From Lomentospora prolificans (Eukaryota > Ascomycota > Sordariomycetes > Microascales > Microascaceae): 64,000 nucleotides of DNA. Every line of letters starts with the position of its first letter. Position 1 is the first letter of the stretch. Location: the NCBI GenBank assembly GCA_029532625.1, contig JARFXM010000009.1:4712001-4776000 (forward strand), in the 5' to 3' direction. Position numbers and translations under genes: made by a program. A model generated the notes under the pieces. It did not search any database, had not been told where the DNA came from, and saw only the letters and a program-made list of their open reading frames with translations. Below, one piece after another: positions 54,101 through 64,000 of the stretch.

Positions 54101-57089
54101 ATATCGGACTGCTCGGCCTTTGACGTGTACGTCAACGAAGAACACCTTCCGATCTTAGTTGTGGAATCGGTAGCCGCCTCCGTGGCGCCGCTTACTTCTG
54201 GAGCTGCTCCCAGACAACTCGACCGAGCTCTGCTCGAGTCCCTTGCGGAGCGGTGCATGGAAATTCTCGATCACGAGCACAATATTCGCCTGTACTGCGT
54301 TATGATTAGCCCGCCGAACACGCTTCCTAGGGTAGTCAAGAACGGAAGGAGGGAGATTGGAAACATGCTCTGCAGGCGAGACTTTGACCTTGGAAACCTG
54401 CCTTGCGCCCACGTTAAGTTCGGGGTGGAGAGAGCAGTGCTCAATTTGGCCGTCGGTGTGGATCCCATCGGAGGGATATGGTCTCCCATCGCATCGCAAG
54501 CTCGCGCCGAGTTTCTAATCCCTGCGGACAAGCAGTACTCCGGTATCGATCGCCGCGAGGTCGTTATTGACGATCGCACCTCTACTCCCCTTAACAACTT
54601 CTCATGCATCACGGATCTCATCCAGTGGCGAGTTGCCCGACAGCCTGAGGAGCTGGCATATTGTACAATCGACAGCCGTGTCCGGGAGGGCAAGGGTGTC
54701 ACCTGGAAGAAATTTGATCAGAAGATCGCCGCGGTTGCCATGTACCTCAAGAATAAGATTAGGGTTCGGGCCGGCGACCATATTATCTTGATGTACACCC
54801 ACTCTGAAGAATTTGTCTACGCTCTTCACGCCTGCATCGCTCTTGGTGCGATCTGCCTTCCTATTGCGCCGCTAGATCAGAACCGACTCAGTGAGGATGT
54901 CCCGGCCTTCCTGCGCCTTGTTTCCGATTACCGAGTCAAGGTGGTGCTTGTGAACCAGGACGTGGACCATCTTCTTAAGTTGAAGCCTGTCTCTAGCCAT
55001 ATCAAGCAGTCGGCGCAAATCTCTCGGACCGCGATACCAAACGTGTACAACACGATGAAGCCTCCTAGGCAGAATAGTGGACTGCGAGATTTAGGCTTGA
55101 CAATGGACCCAGCCTGGATTCAGCCGAGCTACCCCGTCATCATCTGGACGTACTGGACACCGGACCAGAAACGACTTGCCGTGCAACTGGGCCATGATAC
55201 AATTCTAGGGATGTGCAAAGTTCAAAAGGAGACTTGCCAGATGACAAGCTCAAGGCCCGTACTCGGCTGTGTCCGCAGTACGACGGGCCTAGGATTCATT
55301 CACTCCTGTTTGATGGGTATCTACATCGGCACACCTACCTATCTCCTCTCACCCGTCGAGTTCGCCCAGCAGCCGCTCTCCCTCTTCGTCAGCCTTTCGA
55401 GATATAAGATCAAGGACACTTACGCGACGCCACAGATGCTGGATCATGCTATGGCTATGATGCAGGGCAAGGGCTTCACGCTACGTGAGCTCAAGAACAT
55501 GATGATCTCGGCGGAGGGTCGTCCAAGAGTAGATGTCTTTCAAAAGGTCCGTCTCCACTTTGCCGGTGCAGGCCTGGATAGGACAGCCATCAACACGGTG
55601 TACTCCCACGTGTTGAATCCTATGATCGCGTCGAGGTCGTATATGTGCATTGAGCCTGTCGAACTCTGGCTAGATACGAAGGGCCTCCGGCGTGGTATTG
55701 TCCAGCCCGTCGATCCTGAGGCCAACCCTAGGGCGCTTCTCGTGCAAGACTCGGGTATGGTACCAGTGTCTACTCAAATTGCGATCGTGAATCCAGAGAG
55801 CTGCCTCCTTTGCCATGATGGCGAGTACGGCGAGATCTGGGTCGACTCGGAGGCTTGCGTGAAGTCATTCTACGGCTCGACCGATCCGTTTGATACTGAA
55901 CGATTCAATGGGCGCACCGTGGATGGCGATCCTACGCTTCGTTACGTCAGGACTGGGGACCTTGGTTTCTTGCACAGCGTCAGCCGGCCTATCGGGCCCG
56001 GTGGTGCCCAAGTAGATATGCAAGTCCTCTTCGTCCTGGGCAGCATCGGCGAAACGTTCGAAGTCAATGGATTGAATCATTTTCCCATGGATATCGAGAA
56101 CTCGGTGGAGCGGTGCCACAGGAGAATTGTTCCCGGAGGCTGGTAAGTTCATTCTACTCACCCCAGCCCACATATCCAGTCCGTCTTATGCTAATCGTGC
56201 ATATCACAGCGCGGTATTCCAAGCGGGCGGCCTACTAGTAGTCATTGTTGAAGTACCGCGAAGCCCTCATTTGGCCTGCCTTGTTCCCGTAATTGTCAAT
56301 GCTATCCTCAACGAACATCAGATCGTTGCTGATATTGTCGCCTTTGTGAACAAGGGCAACTTCCCGAGGTCGCGACTTGGTGAGAAGCAAAGAGGAACGA
56401 TCCTTGCCAAGTGGGTTAAGCGCACACTGCAGACTGAGGCGCAGTTCGCCATCCGAAACTCGGATTTCACTCCAATGGAGGGCGGTTCGCCAGGGCCGGA
56501 TAGCGTCGATCTTCGCAGGACTTCTCTTGGTAGCATGAGGAGCGGCGGCGCTGCTGGCGCCCGCACATCGAGCCTGAGGAACGTTGAGCCTGCGCCACAG
56601 ATTCTTGAGCAGGCAGAGGTTGGCCAAATTCAATACGGGTCCAACGATAGATTCTCCGTGCAAGCGCCTCCATCGGGCTCCGGATATGGCGCCTCAGGAG
56701 TGGGCCAGGATCCGCGATTCAACCAGCTCGCTGACGATCAACGGCCCGGCTCAAACGCTGGGTTCTCGACGTACGGGCAAAACCAGCAGCCGCCCGGGGT
56801 TTACGGTTCCGGGCTCCAGGGCTATGACCAAGAAGGCAGTGGCCAGTACAACTCCACACGACAGTCCATGATGCCGCCACCTAGGGCAGTCGAAATGCCA
56901 GCGAGCACGGCCCCTTCGCAGTCGGACAAGCGTGTAAGCCACCCTCCGCAGGTAAGGCTACCGGGTGTGGACGGGCGCGAGTCTCTTGACATCTGGCATG
57001 ATGCGCCCCCAAAGGATGAGGATGACTGGACAGCGGAGGCGATCATGCACATGAACCTCGCTGGGGATCTTGGCCGACAACCCAACTAG
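51170..57089 (+). CDS. DIP2: DIP2/Cmr2-type protein: DMAP1-binding domain plus two acyl-AMP-ligase-like domains
   Basis: CDS is join(51170-51232, 51458-51480, 51553-56142, 56210-57089), 1851 residues. The N-terminus MADIRNPELEEKLKELEREL, joined to EGDITEKGYHKRRTQLL, is a DMAP1-binding domain spread over three exons. Intron 1 (51233-51457) has a GC donor (GAG/GCAAGT) with a normal TCTGCAG acceptor; exon 2 is only 23 nt. Two adenylate-forming domains follow (about 220-900 and 1040-1600), with weak A-domain signatures (YIEFSRAPTGDLRGVVLSH; GEIWVDS twice; RTGDLGFLHS). There are no carrier or condensation domains, so it is not a peptide synthetase. The tail (about 1640-1851) is Gln/Gly/Pro-rich. 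Yeast and animal DIP2 proteins regulate diacylglycerol levels; the same lipid role is inferred here. Confidence 0.93.
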
Positions 57090-57597
57090 CAAAGAGTCAA
57101 TCTTTTTTCTTTAAATCCGGCGGCACCTCGTCAATAGAGGCGACGACGAAGGCTTTATACCCCTATAATTTTTTCCTTCGACCTTTTCTTGTTGATGGCG
57201 GAAGAGGAGGAGTATGGATGTTAATACCGCTTCGTGTGTGCATACAAAAATTTCCCGAACGACTTGACGGCTAGTATGAAAACAGTGTGATCTGCAGCGT
57301 TATTATAACGCCTACACAGTTGTTGGAAGAGTGGTCGGCTGTTTCCTTTTACTTTTGTCTGCGTTCAAGTTTCTATCCCTCACGTATTATGTGTTTTTGG
57401 TGTTCTTGTTTACTGTCACCTCTTGAACGAACTGGCATTTCTATTGATATATATTAGCCGGTTGTAGTGGCGTACATATGTGTATACTCTGACGATAGCA
57501 TTGAACGAAACCTAAAAGAAGCCTAAAAGGAACAATGTGCGAAGCAGAGCCTCATATTGTCGCAGACATTATGATGGTATCCAGCATCTAGTATCCA
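57090..57597. other. 3' region downstream of the DIP2-type gene
   Basis: 508 AT-rich bases after the DIP2 stop. No coding frame is supported. If the candidate gene at 57598 is real, this is a shared convergent 3' region. Confidence 0.6.
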
Positions 57598-57751
57598 CTA
57601 TTTAGACGCCTTGTGCGCCTCGTAGAGCCAGCTCTTCACCTCGTGAAGGGTATAACTCATTTCTCGCCAGACTGTACCCTTAGTCTCGTCTCCATCCTCT
57701 GCTCCTCGTGCAGCAACACAATGTGCCGGTGTACGCTCTGTGATGCCGTTG
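57598..57751 (-). CDS. Possible terminal exon of an unresolved small gene
   Basis: A minus-strand frame ends at 57598 with a protein-like tail (WREMSYTLHEVKSWLYEAHK) and is preceded at about 57751 by a credible intron end: a CCCTAACG branch site followed by GCATCACAG. A GTGAGA donor lies about 107 bp further upstream, near 57850. A possible first exon starts at an ATG at 58262 (52 codons, MPPPSTTAPPQSPSSTPAQ...) and could splice at GTGAAG near 58108. I could not join these parts in one frame, and other frames of the terminal piece are also open, so the structure and even the existence of the gene are uncertain. No family is recognised. Confidence 0.25.
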
Positions 57752-58510
57752 CGGCGTTAGGGTGTGTTGCGATTCGAGACGGGACGCACGTCCTTTAGTC
57801 GCAGAAGGAAGATCTGAAAGCTGTGTGGCAGAGATCTCACAGGCTTCGTGAGAGGAATAGAAGGGAATCCGTGGTATTCGCTTCAAGCGAAACAAAGGGC
57901 CTGGCTCGATCGAGTAAGGTTCGAAAGAAGAGGGGAGGGGGGGGAAAGAGTACAGGTTTCATGGGCAGCCCTCCTTATCCCATCGGGGGACCCCCGCCAC
58001 GACATAGCCCTCTCAAGCCTCTTCACGCCTGACCTTGACTGAGAAGCGGGTTCCCACGCTTGACCCCAGGGAAGCCAGCCGAGAACGCGCCTACGTCACC
58101 TCTTCACCGGGGACAGAAGATGTCGACGGGGGAGCCGCGAGGAAGGATATGGCCGCCGCCCTTTGCGGGGCCGTCGTCTTTTCTCGTCGAAGACTTGGCG
58201 CTTCCTTGGGCGGGAGTCGAAGAGGGAGACTGCGGAGGTGCGGTTGTGGATGGTGGCGGCATGATGATGGGCTGTATTCGTCCACGTCTCTCCGGAGGTG
58301 GCCAACCTTGATTCGATCTTTTTTTTTTTTCTCTTCTTTGGTTGGAACTGGAATTTGGTGGTTCGAGATGTACGGGAACAAGAAAGAGGGAAATGTAATA
58401 ATGGATTTGGTAACGTCCGGTAGTTGGCCTCGCTAGGCGGTTTAAGCGAGCGAGCCGGGAACGGAGGCGGGAAAAGCGGGTTAAGTGTGAAGATGGGATG
58501 GTCGGTTCTT

Positions 58511-58512
<2 letters not shown>

Positions 58513-58546
<34 letters not shown>
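58513..58546. repeat. Poly-T tract (about T34)
   Basis: Long uninterrupted T run in the intergenic region; a second, shorter T run lies at 58319-58330. Confidence 0.85.
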
Positions 58547-58705
58547 CCAACTCGCCCTCTTGACAGGGTGTAAGTTTGGTGCAACCCTGGCAGGAGTCGG
58601 AATGCCTTGGCGGAGAAGCAAAAGTCTGGGACAGGGCAGAGATTTGACTTATGAAGAATGGATAAAGATGGTGGAAAAGAAGGGTTGATAAGAGGAATCA
58701 AAGGT

Positions 58706-58728
58706 GAGAGAGAGAGAGAGAGAGAGAG
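58706..58728. repeat. (GA)n microsatellite
   Basis: Perfect GA dinucleotide array of about 11.5 units. Confidence 0.9.
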
Positions 58729-58832
58729 TGAAGAAGAGAGAAGGGATGACGGTTTGGGATGCTCGCTTCTTGCCGCTTTATCTGAACTGGTGGGTTTCGG
58801 AGGCGGAGGCGCCGGGGAAACAGGATGGGAAC

Positions 58833-58871
58833 CTTGATGTTGGATCCTATATATACTTGATGTTGGATCCT
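58833..58871. repeat. 16-bp direct repeat, period 23
   Basis: CTTGATGTTGGATCCT occurs perfectly at 58833-58848 and 58856-58871, separated by 7 bp, immediately before the AT microsatellite. Confidence 0.85.
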
Positions 58872-58875
58872 CCGG

Positions 58876-58899
<24 letters not shown>
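58876..58899. repeat. (AT)12 microsatellite
   Basis: Perfect AT dinucleotide array of 12 units. Confidence 0.9.
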
Positions 58900-58907
<8 letters not shown>

Positions 58908-59061
58908 TTATATACAGATCAGGTCAGCTTTATCTTTTTTTGCGTCGTGGTAAGGGCGACGAATGGTAGCTTTGCCAGAGGAAACAGAGTTAAGACACTC
59001 TAGACAACAAGCATGACATATGGCAGAGCGCGGCATGACAACCTACAAGGGATCGATCTAT

Positions 59062-59116
59062 TGGCATTGGCATGGGCATGGGCATGGGAATGGGGAACGG
59101 GAACGGGAACGGGAAG
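59062..59116. repeat. Hexamer repeats GGCATG then GGGAAC
   Basis: Tandem GGCATG-type units change through one hybrid unit (GGAATG) into tandem GGGAAC units, suggesting one hexamer array that diverged. Confidence 0.85.
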
Positions 59117-60509
59117 GAGGAAAAGGAAGAAGCACTTGAGAGAGCGAGGGGGTGTCCTGGTCAAAGGGGGACCCTTGGTTCCGGATTCCGGCAAGGTTCG
59201 GTTCACGTTATACTTGTAGCTCGAGGCATCGAAACGAAAAGGCAAGGGAGATGCAAGAGGAGGTGCAGAGTGGCATCAACGATGGCATGGCTTGGCCAGG
59301 GGGGTGGGGGGGGGGGGTGGACGAGGGATGCTCAAGTGCATGTGGGGAACTGGGAGACGAGATAACCCAAGATCGACACAAACGTGTTTCTGGGAATGCC
59401 TGTCTATCTATCCGTAGTACGTAGTACAGGCAGAGCACAGGCAGAGCAGCGGTCTGAAAATAAATAAATCATCGCCTGCATGTTACAGGCCTGGGTGGAC
59501 CAGGTTCAATGCTGGCAGAAAGGCCGATGCCAATGCATGCGCCAACCTGGTTTCCGAGAACGAAGTGCCGGGTATTAAGGCCAGGCCAGCCAGCGACAGT
59601 GCCAGCCCGGTCAAGATGAGAAGGACAGACGACTTGTACGAGTCGAGAGACCCGTTGCGCGGAGCCCGGAGTCTGAGCAGGCGGGGGCGGGGAGCGGCCA
59701 CATTTCTCCAGGTCTCTACGAAGGTATAGTGTGTGTGCTACCATAGACAGACTAAATCTACGCCGCTCCCGGAGATCTCCCATTCGTATGTCACTGATCA
59801 ATTGCTATTACCCTGCTGCCGCCAGACGATAAGACTCTGCTGGCGGCCACGCGATCGGGCGTCTTTGCATGTTGGGGGTCTGTTCCCAGGGTCAAATTTC
59901 CCATGCGAGCCAGGCCCGACTAGTGCCGTGGTGTCGCCTCGCCTCGTGGCAAAAAGGGGGTGTGGTGTACAAAGTAATATTACAGGTCTATTTCGTCCCT
60001 GGAGGATAAGACGGTGATGTGACGATTGTACGAAGGGAGGCCAGCACGGATAGACTTTGCCCCTCCCCATGATATGGCCAGCCAGCTGTGGGGATCTTGG
60101 TTCCGTCGAGGGCAGGATCAAAGCCTGAGCGTTGCGGCCGCAGAGACCGGTAAAAAGGCAAGAAGTTGACGGTCGCGTCCTCGAGGTCCTCGTGAAGCAA
60201 CAAGACGCCCGGACTATTAGCTTTCAACGCGTGGATGTCATCAACTGCAGCGAAATGCCTGTGTGTATCTGTAGAAGTTGAGCTTGCTCTCACCTTGGGA
60301 ATTCCTGCCTCACACCATCAATATTGGTGCTTGATGCCCGCAAACAGCTGGGCGGCGTATGGCGGGAGGATGAAGGTAAAGGAATAGGAATAGGAAACGA
60401 AGGTGGGAAAAAAGAAGGAAAAAAAAAAGAGGAGAAAAAGGAAACAGGCCCAGCCCACAGCCGAGAACCCTGCGTACAAACGAGGCAATAGTACAGAGAA
60501 TGAATGACG

Positions 60510-60530
60510 AAAAAAAAAAAAAAAAAAAAA
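60510..60530. repeat. Poly-A tract (A21)
   Basis: Uninterrupted A run in the intergenic region. Confidence 0.85.
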
Positions 60531-61221
60531 GAAGAGGCGCCAGGAGTCAAGAGTCCCAGATCTTCTCCGTCCTCTCCTGTGTGCTTTTTGCTCATGGGAC
60601 GATCATGCGCCAATGGAGCACCGGGGGTGCGAGAAGATCAATATGCTCGCGAAACCCGCCCCCGCCGTCCAGGGCCTTGCTCTCTTATGCGAACTAATAT
60701 ACAGATCTGCCCGTGGCGATGCTGAATTCTGCTGGCGTTGGACCGAGAATCATTGACGCTCACCAGTTCCCCTTGATTTCAAGCCCTCAGCCATCCGGAA
60801 TTGCGAAGATCCCGATCCCATTAGAGTTTGGTTTGGGACCCCGTCTATCTCTCCCCCTGGAAGAAGAAAAAGGCAAAAGGCCAGCAAATCTGTGACAGAA
60901 TTGGGTGAGAATAACTGGTTACTGGTACTGAAAAGGTTGTTGGGTCGTCCCCAGCTCGAGCCTCCTGATCCCGTCATTACACTATTGTTATTATTATTCC
61001 TAGTTCGTCCAGTGCGGAGGCGGGATGGATTCATCTTGCCAGCGCCATGCAAGGGACCGGTGGTGGAGAAAGAAGCTCGGCGGGACGGGCGTAAATGAGC
61101 CAACAGGAAGGCACCTCGTGTGTCCAAAGAGGTAGAATGGGAAAAGAAGAAAAGCAAAGCCAAGAACATTTACACGCTTCTGGAAACGGCCCCATTCCCA
61201 GAATGAACACGCAGAAACAAA

Positions 61222-61640
61222 ATAGGCTGGCGCTGGCTGGCCCAAACGGTGGAAGTACGAAGTATTACGGCCTGCACGACGCTGGCTGATGGGCAGATAC
61301 AGTACATTGTTTAAGACACTAGTCGTCTGGCCAGCCAGCCAGTGCTCTGGCTGTCTGCCAGCTGTTTTCAAGAGGCCCAGAGGCCAGCTGGCCCATGAAT
61401 GTGCACTGGCCAGCTGTGCTCGGCTTCGTCACTCAATTGCTGTTTGGGGTTAGTGTACGAAATATTATGTGTACATAACTCGTTGAGCTAGCCTTGTGTC
61501 CGTGTGTTTTGCCGAGCTAGGATACGATGGCCATCCATCGGCATCATGCCTGCGCTGGGAGGCATGGCTGGCCAGCCAGGCCCGGACAGACAGACGTGGC
61601 CAGGGCCCTGGAGCATTGGAACAGACTGGCCGAATAGCCA
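61222..61640. repeat. Cluster of CCAGCC/GGCTGG motifs
   Basis: About 420 bp with many copies of CCAGCCAG, GCTGGC and TGGCCAG in both orientations (61234-61241, 61331-61342, 61572-61579 and partial copies). Spacing is irregular, so it is not a tandem repeat. Confidence 0.7.
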
Positions 61641-63080
61641 GCCACCCGGGGGAGAGGAGGGGGCAAGAAGCGCGAGGGAACCTGAAGACTGGACCGAGTT
61701 TAATACGAGGAAACGTAGGCATGAATGGAGATCCGTTTGGATGAGCCAGCCAAAAATGATACTCTAAACGCCGTGTGACCCTTCTGAATCCGGGCTTGTC
61801 CTTGTTAATAGCCTGGCGGGCCTGGCTATTAACTTCAAGCTTGATTCGACTCCAATCCCCCAGCATCACATCAACCTTGAAGCATCACCTCGACCGGGCA
61901 CCGAGTCCAAATCAAATGAATCTCGTCAACTCTTGTCAAATCTAGTAGGTGCATCCGTGGGGCCACACATGCCAGCCCTCAGGTGATAGCCATCGGAACC
62001 CCTAGAACCCTGTGCTGAGGACGAGGACCTCTTCTCCTTTCAGCGACTTACAGCACTTATAGCATCATTGATCAATATAATATAGCCAGCATAGCCGTTG
62101 ACGAGTGGCTACAAGTTTGTCTCTCCACTCTCCGCCGCAACCACGGGCCCCAACCATGTCGTCAATAATCAACAGAGATCTAATGGAGCTCAACACCAAT
62201 TTCTTGGTGCAGGGCTGGCTCCTCCTCCCTGAGCCAAGCGCCTACTCAACCCTCTATTCAAGCATCATGATCTAACCATGGCCTAAACCGGTCATTGATG
62301 CAGTGCCTAGCCCAAGCCAAACGTTAAGCCCCGTCTAACCCCCCTCCCAAAAATAAAAAGAATCCCTGGCCTCAACACCTGCATGATGCTCGACTAGGCA
62401 TTACTGGTACACTCCCTTCCCCCTTCCCCTCGGAAGATGGGCCTTTGATCGCCGGAGAGCAACCCTCTAGTCTTGGACCCTTACAATGAGGCAGCACGGT
62501 TACAGCATCCGTCCATCAGCCCTCAACGTGAGTGCACATCCTCGACGCCACCGGCAGGAAGCCCCCATGTCATCTAACAGCTATCACACCCTTGGCCTCC
62601 ACACCGCGTGTCAGTAGAGGGCCGTGGGACAGGCGGTTGCCTCTTTTTTTTTTTTTTTCTTTTTTCTTTTTGGCAAGGGGGGCGGCCCTGGGCCCGCGGG
62701 GGTTTGCATACTTGTACATACACGTGTCAGACTAATATTACTTTCCGCCCAACATGAGAGTGGAAACACCCACGGGGAATTCATGAGACGATGGGAGGGC
62801 AAGATTGGATCGATGCATGAAAGACTCGCATGGACACGGACACCAGACCCGCTCCCGACGGACGCACTAAAGCAAAAGGCCCGTCCTCTGGAATGCTGGC
62901 GAGGTTGTATATGTACAGTGACGACTAGAAATTGAAATCAATGGGTGTGTATATGTTCAACATGTTAACCTTTATGCGCCTCCTTGATGAAACCCCCCAG
63001 CCCAAAACCATTCTATGACAAAGGGAATGTGCGAGAAAACAAGTATGGAGCTTTTTGCATCGTTGAAACGGCAGCCAAGA

Positions 63081-64000
63081 CTAATCATCCCACTCTTCAT
63101 CGAGCTGGTCAATAAGCCTGTTCTCATCATCTCGGTTCCGCCAGTTCGTAGGAGATCGGGAGAGCGGCCTATAACCCCCTCGGCCGGGGAGAAGTCTGGC
63201 GCACGACGCCGCGCCAATAATGACAAAGTCCTGTTACGAACGGGCAAGTCAGCATATCATTCAACGCACATCATGGGTTATGACGAACATAACGCCGGAA
63301 CATACCGAGATAAAGGTCCAAATGCCTTGCCAAATGTTGTGGTTGGGAAGCTGCCTCCACCCGCGAGCATGTGCCACAGTTCTCTGGTAGAAAATGCCGC
63401 CAGCAAAGTACACGACGAGCGCAATGCCGAAAATGAGGCCAAACACACCACCAGGCCCAATCGTGCCTGGCTGGTGTGGCTCAGCAGCAATGCACGCATG
63501 CTGTGATCGCACTTCAAAGAAGTAGGCACACTCGTCAGGGTCAGCGCCGACAAAGTGGACGGCAGCGTGACTGGCCAGAGGGTCGTGATCGCAGAGAAAT
63601 GAAATAGTTGTCGACTTCCTCCTATCGCTCTTCTTCGACTTATCCTTCTCATCCTCGTCTTCATCGTCCTTTGCCCGCGTGAGTGCGATCTCACCCTCGA
63701 CGTCAACCTTGGCTTCGTCCGTGTAGTCTTCATACCTGTACGTCGCACCTTCGTGAACTGGGCTAGTGGCGCGCTTCGACTTCGACTTTTTGCCGCATGG
63801 CGATCCTCCCGTGTATTGAAGTACGAGCTTCCGTCCTCTCGTTTGCAGCTTCATTGATTCTTGTCTATGCACGTGGTGAGACATTGCTTATAATATCTTC
63901 ATGCTGGTATGACCGGGGAAGATTTTTGAAGACTTACCCCAGAGAATAGACATCACCGTCGTCAGAAGTATAGTATGCGCTCACATTCTGCCAAAGCGAC
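63081..64000 (-). CDS. MRL1: MRL1-type vacuolar sorting / mannose-6-phosphate receptor homology protein (5' end outside window)
   Basis: Type I membrane receptor-like protein for Golgi-to-vacuole sorting. Visible CDS is complement(63081-63230, 63306-63864, 63938-64000); introns are 75 and 73 bp, phases fit, and the start lies beyond the window. The join at 63864/63938 gives DVYSLGQESMKL, continuing the mannose-6-phosphate receptor homology domain (WQNVSAYY ... RGRKLVLQYTGGSPCG, then FLCDHD, CAYFFEVRSQHAC). A Lys/Asp/Glu-rich insert (DEDEDEKDKSKKSDRRK) interrupts it. One membrane span (GGVFGLIFGIALVVYFAGGI) is followed by the cytosolic block YQRTVAHARGWRQLPN and the closing ENRLIDQLDEEWDD, typical of Pezizomycotina Mrl1 and distinguishing it from Atg27. 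The acidic C-terminus may be a sorting signal. Confidence 0.9.

Larger units (their letters stand above)
58300..63080. other. Repeat-rich intergenic region without a supported gene
   Basis: 4.8 kb rich in simple repeats and homopolymers: T12 at 58319, T34 at 58513, GA and AT dinucleotide runs near 58.7-58.9 kb, G-rich hexamers near 59.06-59.12 kb, a G-run near 59.3 kb, A21 near 60.51 kb and a T-run near 62.64 kb. The CCAGCCAG octamer is densest here (59586, 60079, 61234, 61331, 61572). Open frames made of poly-Lys or poly-Phe codons are homopolymer artefacts. Confidence 0.6.

Noticed and set aside
51553..57089. Two adenylation-like domains suggesting a peptide synthetase gene
   Set aside because: No carrier or condensation domain is present, and the N-terminus is a DMAP1-binding domain; the architecture is that of DIP2/Cmr2.
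58096..58701. Open frames containing poly-Lys on the minus strand
   Set aside because: They exist only because a T34 homopolymer is read as AAA codons.
63081..64000. Atg27 identity for the last gene
   Set aside because: The visible blocks WQNVSAYY, RGRKLVLQYTGGSPC and ENRLIDQLDEEWDD fit Mrl1-type sorting receptors better than Atg27.

Overview
The window is nuclear DNA of a filamentous ascomycete (Pezizomycotina, most likely Sordariomycetes). Introns are short (mostly 55-90 bp) with GT...AG ends and CTAAC/CTGAC branch sites. CT-rich leaders precede genes. The families present are typical of this group: a Zn2Cys6 regulator starting with a CGKPSKGCQNC motif, a WSC-domain wall protein, a GPI protein, Mrl1, and a DIP2/Cmr2 protein. 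I see no rRNA, tRNA, CRISPR array or intact transposon. All exon joins below were worked out by eye from frames, splice signals and family knowledge.

Layout. 1-1.2 kb: 3' end of a GPI-anchored wall-type protein. 1.2-4.5 kb: long non-coding leader/promoter. 4.5-18 kb is gene-dense: a Zn2Cys6 regulator (+), a U-box/cyclophilin of the PPIL2 class (-), an NDUFAF7 complex I assembly methyltransferase (+), a PTM1/GPR107-type seven-membrane-span protein (-), a CDK11/ppk23-like kinase (+), and a small secreted/membrane protein of a fungal-only family (-). 18-25.8 kb is gene-poor: it holds a compact three-exon MED22 and, directly downstream of it, a coding-like but broken stretch. 25.8-32.5 kb: a secreted beta-propeller lactonase (+), a tandem CCCH protein with a RAI1/DXO-like domain (-), and a WSC protein (-). 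34-43.2 kb: RIO1 (-), long-form RNase Z (-), a flavin-reductase-like protein (+) and a class II cAMP phosphodiesterase (-) with an unusually long first intron. 46.8-48.8 kb: a conserved fungal protein of unknown function. 51.2-57.1 kb: an 1851-residue DIP2-type protein whose first intron has a GC donor. 57.6-63 kb: simple repeats, poly-T tracts and perhaps one small unresolved gene. 63.1-64 kb: 3' end of a vacuolar sorting receptor (MRL1).

Most genes are unlinked housekeeping functions (RNA processing, ribosome biogenesis, transcription, complex I assembly, lipid and vesicle homeostasis, cAMP breakdown). I found no biosynthetic gene cluster. The observations most worth a second look are the CCCH/RAI1-like fusion, the broken reading frames beside MED22, the non-coding enrichment of the octamer CCAGCCAG, an in-frame 63-nt intron inside the kinase domain, and nested start codons in RNase Z that could give two localisations.
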